The translations under genes and the position numbers were made by a program. The notes below the pieces were generated by a model. That model saw only the letters and a list, made by a program, of their open reading frames with translations. It did no database searches and had not been told where the DNA came from. From positions 424,765 to 488,764 of the forward strand of contig NZ_LIPF01000001.1 in NCBI RefSeq assembly GCF_001905385.1: 64,000 bases of DNA, in the 5' to 3' direction. Shown one piece after another: positions 57,525 through 64,000 of the stretch (the first letter of the stretch is position 1; each line of letters opens with the position of its first letter). This DNA comes from Streptomyces sp. CB02414. GTDB lineage: Bacteria; Actinomycetota; Actinomycetes; Streptomycetales; Streptomycetaceae.

Positions 57525-59456
57525 GTGCAGTCACAGGATGTCGCCCCGCGCCCCGCACCGTCCTCCGCCTCCCCGGCCGACCCGGTCGTCGACGTCGAGC
57601 AGGCCGAGGCCGCGCTCGTCGAGCACTACCCGCGCCTGGCCCGGCTCGCCTACCTGGTGCTGCCGCCGGGCCTGGGCCGGGGCCGCCGCGTCCTGTCCGC
57701 GCACTCCCTCACCCAGCGTGCCCTGCCCCGGAACCGGACGACGGCTCCCGTGATCCCGGCCCAGTCGACCGGCCGGGAGGTGGATCCCGGGTACGCGCTG
57801 GTCCGCCTCCGCGTGGTCCGTGCGGCGCTGGAGGCCGCCCGCCCGCTCAAGCGGCGTGCGTGGCCCAAGCGCTCCCAGCTGCCGCCCCTGCTGCCCCAGG
57901 TGCGCGGGCTCAAGCTCTTCCCGCGCTCCGGCGGGGCCGACGAACTCTCCCTCGACCAGCGGCTGTCCGCCCTCTCCGCGCCCGGCCGTGCGGCCTACGT
58001 CCTGCGGGGCCTGGAGCAGCTCCCCGACCCGGACGTGCGGCAGCTGCTCGAAGCCGCCGGGGTCGCCGACGCGGACGCCGCGCTGCGGGAGGCCGACGAG
58101 GTACCCGCGCAGTACACGCTGCTCACCTCCTCCGAGTACGACCCCTGCTCGCTGCAGGCCCGGCCGACCGACCTGATGCGCCGCCGCCAGCACACGCGGG
58201 CGGCGCTGGTCGCCGGGGCGGCCCTGGTGGTGTGCGGGACGCTGCTGGGCATGCCCGGCGACGGCTGGGGGCCGGACGGCGCCGCCGCCCCGTCGTACGC
58301 GCAGAACCCGGCGGCCGAGGCGGCCCTGGACCCGGCCGAGCTGACGAAGGCCGCCCCGGCCGCCTGGGAGACCTCCGCGCGCACCGACTTCTCGGTGTGG
58401 CCGGCGCGCGGCGACCTCACCGGCGACGAGGAACTGCTGCGCCGGGCCCTCGCCGTGTGGGCGCGGCCCGGCGAGAGCGTGGGCGTCTCGGCGACGCCCG
58501 GCACCCCGACCGGCGGCCCCTCCGGCCCGCCCCAGCTGCTGTACGCCGGGACCGTCGACAACGCGCGCGTGGTGATCCTGCACGACGGACTGCGCCTCGC
58601 CCGGTACGCCGAGCCGAAGGACGGCACGGCGGGCGCCGCCCTGGACTTCGCGCGCACCGACGGCGCCGGCCGGGCCGAGGCCACCGCGGTGGTCCTGGGC
58701 CGTGCCGACGGCAACGTCCGCTATCTGACGGCGCCGTGGGTGACGAAGGCCGCCGTGCGCGACCTCGCCGACCCGGACTCCGACGCCCGTGCCCTGACGC
58801 TGACCGACGGGGTGACCTCGCCGCTGGCCAGCCCGGTGCAGCGGCAGTCCGGGGCGTGTACGTCCTGGAACGTGCTGGAGCTGACCGACGGCTCGGCCAC
58901 CCGGCTGGCGACCGACCTCGGCGAGCTGGTCCCGGCCCGCCTCACCACCGGCCGCCCCGGTGCGGCGAAGGACGTCTCCGGGGCCGGGGCCCGAGCCGAC
59001 TGGGCGCCGTACGCGTGCTCGCTCGGCGCGGTGCGCGGACAGGGCGTGCGGTCGGTGAACGCCTGGCAGTTCGCCGCGCAGCCGCTGCCCGACGCCAGCG
59101 GCTCGGGCGACTGGGTGTGTACTCGGGCCGAGACCTGGCGGGGCGAGGGGGCCGGGGTGCTGGCGCAGTTCCGCACACCGGGCGGGGCCCAGGGCGCGGT
59201 GGCGGCGAAGGCGCAGGACGTGCCGGCGTGCGGTGAGCGCGACCCGCACGTGCTGGCCGGGGTGCTGTGGAAGTCGGAGGGCGGGCACTGGTACCTGCTC
59301 GCCGCCGGCGACCGCGACACGCGGTCGGTCGAGGCGACGGGCGGCATCAGCGACTCGGCCGAAGGCAACCTGCTGACGGCGAAGGGCGAGCAGGGCGCGC
59401 AGGCGGAGCTGAAGGGCACCCTGGACAGCGGCCGGACGATCAGCGGACTGCGGTAA
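57525..59456 (+). CDS. Transmembrane protein with sigma-factor-like cytoplasmic domain
   Basis: A 643-residue protein. Residues 25-195 carry LVEHYPRLARLAYLVLPPG, like region 2 of ECF sigma factors, and LSALSAPGRAAYVLRGLEQL, like region 4 of a sigma factor without a recognisable DNA-recognition helix. One membrane helix follows (about 226-243), then a ~400-residue extracytoplasmic part with Cys pairs (GACTSWNV, YACSLG, VCTRAE, PACGERD). This is not an anti-sigma and not a normal ECF; it could be a sigma-domain-derived signalling protein. GTG at 57525 lacks an obvious ribosome-binding site. Function unknown. Confidence 0.78.
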   Translation: MQSQDVAPRPAPSSASPADPVVDVEQAEAALVEHYPRLARLAYLVLPPGLGRGRRVLSAHSLTQRALPRNRTTAPVIPAQSTGREVDPGYALVRLRVVRAALEAARPLKRRAWPKRSQLPPLLPQVRGLKLFPRSGGADELSLDQRLSALSAPGRAAYVLRGLEQLPDPDVRQLLEAAGVADADAALREADEVPAQYTLLTSSEYDPCSLQARPTDLMRRRQHTRAALVAGAALVVCGTLLGMPGDGWGPDGAAAPSYAQNPAAEAALDPAELTKAAPAAWETSARTDFSVWPARGDLTGDEELLRRALAVWARPGESVGVSATPGTPTGGPSGPPQLLYAGTVDNARVVILHDGLRLARYAEPKDGTAGAALDFARTDGAGRAEATAVVLGRADGNVRYLTAPWVTKAAVRDLADPDSDARALTLTDGVTSPLASPVQRQSGACTSWNVLELTDGSATRLATDLGELVPARLTTGRPGAAKDVSGAGARADWAPYACSLGAVRGQGVRSVNAWQFAAQPLPDASGSGDWVCTRAETWRGEGAGVLAQFRTPGGAQGAVAAKAQDVPACGERDPHVLAGVLWKSEGGHWYLLAAGDRDTRSVEATGGISDSAEGNLLTAKGEQGAQAELKGTLDSGRTISGLR

Positions 59457-59502
59457 CCCCACCGGTACGGGCCAACGGAACACCTGTGTCTGATCCGGGC
59501 CG

Positions 59503-59530
59503 TTCGAAGGCTGAATTCGATCGGTAAGGT
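59503..59530 (+). promoter_or_regulatory. Promoter of the TetR gene
   Basis: TAAGGT (59525-59530) lies 6 nt before the ATG at 59537, fitting a leaderless transcript. A TTCGAA -35-like sequence is at 59503-59508 with a 16-bp spacer. The local sequence is palindrome-rich (TTCGAAGG and GAATTCGATC), which could include an autoregulatory site. Confidence 0.45.
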
Positions 59531-59536
59531 GTTCGT

Positions 59537-60226
59537 ATGACTACCGGGGTACGCCGCAGAATGGGCGTCGAGGAACGGCGGCAGCAACTGATCGGCGTCG
59601 CCCTCGATCTGTTCAGCCGCCGCTCGCCCGACGAGGTCTCCATCGACGAGATAGCGTCGGCCGCGGGTATCTCCCGCCCGCTGGTCTACCACTACTTCCC
59701 CGGCAAACTCAGCCTGTACGAGGCCGCGTTGCAGCGGGCCGCGGACGATCTGGCGGCCCGGTTCGTGGAGCCGGCGGAAGGTCCGCTGGGCGCGCGGCTG
59801 CTGCGCGTCATGGGCCGCTACTTCGACTTCGTGGACGAGCACGGCCCCGGTTTCTCGGCGCTGATGCGCGGCGGCCCGGCGGTCGGCTCCTCGCGGACGA
59901 ACGCGCTCGTGGACTCCGTACGGCAGGCCGCGTACGACCAGATCCTTTCGCATCTGGGTGTCACCGACCCGCCCGCCCGCCTGGAACTGGTCGTGCGCTC
60001 CTGGATCTCGCTGGCCGAGTCGACGGCCCTGATCTGGCTGGACGGGCGCCGCATCCCGCGCGCCGAGCTGGAGGTCCAGCTCGTGCACGACTTCGCCGCG
60101 CTGACGGCGGTGAGCGCCGCCCACGACGAGGAGATGGCCGCCCTGCTGCGCCACGTCGTCGCGAACGAGCCGGCCGACGGCCCCTTCGGGGACCTGGCCG
60201 GCCGGCTCACCTCGCTCGTGGGCTAA
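59537..60226 (+). CDS. TetR-family transcriptional regulator
   Basis: A 229-residue repressor-type protein with N-terminal HTH (RQQLIGVALDLFSRRSPDEVSIDEIASAAGISRPLVYHYFPGK) and an all-helical ligand domain. A Trp/Ser-lined pocket (VVRSWISLAESTALIWLDG) may bind an amphipathic effector. It ends in overlap with the convergent tautomerase gene by 4 bp. Possible targets: itself and the pullulanase region, by proximity only. Confidence 0.9.
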   Translation: MTTGVRRRMGVEERRQQLIGVALDLFSRRSPDEVSIDEIASAAGISRPLVYHYFPGKLSLYEAALQRAADDLAARFVEPAEGPLGARLLRVMGRYFDFVDEHGPGFSALMRGGPAVGSSRTNALVDSVRQAAYDQILSHLGVTDPPARLELVVRSWISLAESTALIWLDGRRIPRAELEVQLVHDFAALTAVSAAHDEEMAALLRHVVANEPADGPFGDLAGRLTSLVG

Positions 60227-60579
60227 CTCTCGAACTTCCGGTACGACGGATCGAGGTCTCGGACCTCCGCCGAGGCGTGCAGGGCGAGGCCGTCGCCCGG
60301 CTTCACGTGCTGCCGCAGCAGCTCCAGCACGGCCTCGGTCAGACGCGCCTTGGTCTCGTCCGTGCGCCCCGCGAGCAGCCCCAGGGTGACGTGCACGACG
60401 GCGTGCCCGTCGGTGTCGGGGCCGACCGTGGTGTCCTCGGCGCGGCGGAACTGCGTCTTGCACGCCGGCGGCCTGGCGGCCGCGATCTCCACGACGGCGC
60501 CGTGCAGGGCCCGCGCGAACGCGGGCCGGTCGAAGTCGTCCGCGAGCGAGGCGGAGTAGTCGACGGTGATCTGCGGCAT
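60223..60579 (-). CDS. 5-carboxymethyl-2-hydroxymuconate isomerase-like tautomerase
   Basis: A 118-residue tautomerase-superfamily protein starting MPQITVDYSASLADDFDRPA, with catalytic Pro2 expected after Met removal. It has the CHMI-type TLGLLAGRTDETKARLTEAV helix. CHMI acts in 4-hydroxyphenylacetate degradation, but no other genes of that pathway are here, so the physiological substrate is uncertain. Length and Pro2 fit the HpcD/CHMI family. Confidence 0.87.
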   Translation of the reverse strand: MPQITVDYSASLADDFDRPAFARALHGAVVEIAAARPPACKTQFRRAEDTTVGPDTDGHAVVHVTLGLLAGRTDETKARLTEAVLELLRQHVKPGDGLALHASAEVRDLDPSYRKFES

Positions 60580-60811
60580 GAGCCCTCCCGTTGCTTGAAC
60601 CCTCCCCCAGCCGAAGCAGGGGAATTCCTGGCTCAGGAGGCCCCGCAGATCAACGACCGGCAGGGACTTACTCCATCAACACCAGCCGGGACGGAACCTG
60701 CCCGGTTCGGTACTGCAAGCAAAGATGATGCTGTGTCGGCTTGGTTCTCGCTCGGCACGATGTGCGCGCTTGGTTCTCGCAACGCACGTCGAGCAGCTTA
60801 CCCGATCACGC
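60580..60811. other. Intergenic region with direct repeat, no gene seen
   Basis: This 232-bp gap upstream of the tautomerase start and beyond the pullulanase end contains GCTTGGTTCTCGC twice (60739-60751 and 60768-60780). Its base composition is more A/T-rich than neighbours and its sequence looks unlike adjacent coding DNA. It may be the eroded remnant of a mobile or foreign segment; no transposase frame or terminal repeats were found. Confidence 0.5.

Positions 60812-64000
<3,189 letters not shown>

Noticed and set aside
60580..60811. An insertion sequence at the pullulanase boundary
   Set aside because: No transposase frame, terminal inverted repeat or target duplication was found; only a short direct repeat and unusual composition.

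Overview
The window is high-GC actinobacterial DNA and looks like the chromosomal core of a Streptomyces. GC-rich third codon positions, frequent GTG starts, leaderless promoters, GlnR-type boxes ahead of both glutamine synthetase genes and the gene order (pepA-lpd-sucB-aceE, lipB-lipA, glnA, glnII) all agree. From memory this order resembles the S. coelicolor SCO2165-SCO2226 interval; no database was searched. No rRNA, tRNA, CRISPR array, intact insertion sequence or phage was seen.

Layout. 1-5000: cell-envelope stress functions (an RND exporter cut by the window edge, a NarL-type two-component pair, PspA with its partner PspAA). 5200-8100: DUF3043 membrane protein, a translationally coupled methyltransferase, an HtrA-like lipoprotein protease and a small conserved protein. 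8250-13030: nucleotide-loop assembly for cobalamin (an MBL-CobU fusion, CobT, CobS) interleaved with a zinc-ribbon methyltransferase and a membrane protein. 13035-24090: a GH114-like lipoprotein, leucyl aminopeptidase, then the dehydrogenase block lpd (E3), sucB/aceF-type E2, a GntR regulator, aceE (E1) and a WYL regulator. 24350-30200: DUF4240, a peptidoglycan amidase, a MarP-like membrane protease, a GNAT enzyme, a TIGR01777 epimerase and an amine-oxidase-like flavoprotein.

30288-37100 is the most accessory-looking stretch. It holds a 1178-residue secreted ALF-repeat/coiled-coil protein with a toxin-like C-terminus, a small overlapping downstream gene placed like an immunity gene, and, divergently, a small secreted protein and a secreted chymotrypsin-fold pseudoprotease joined to a bulb-lectin domain and FG-GAP repeats. 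37215-42710: an NsdA-like TPR regulator, lipB and lipA (lipoate for the E2 above), and small membrane or unknown proteins. 42830-51370: nitrogen assimilation (glnA and glnII, each behind an ordered four-box GlnR-like site), with an HxlR/NmrA divergent pair, an AlkZ-like HTH_42 protein, an ArsC-family protein and secreted proteins between them. 51635-60580: an epimerase, a second two-component pair, a DUF1996 exported protein, a His-tailed lipoprotein, a TPR protein, a sigma-like transmembrane protein, a TetR regulator and a tautomerase. 60812 to the end is a type I pullulanase whose N-terminus lies outside the window.

Functionally, lpd, the E2 gene, aceE, lipA and lipB together make and lipoylate the pyruvate dehydrogenase complex; cobU, cobT and cobS cooperate in late cobalamin synthesis; glnA and glnII probably share GlnR control. 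About a third of the genes have a -10 hexamer 5-8 nt before the start codon and little or no ribosome-binding site, which fits leaderless transcripts. Convergent gene ends are commonly separated by long perfect hairpins.
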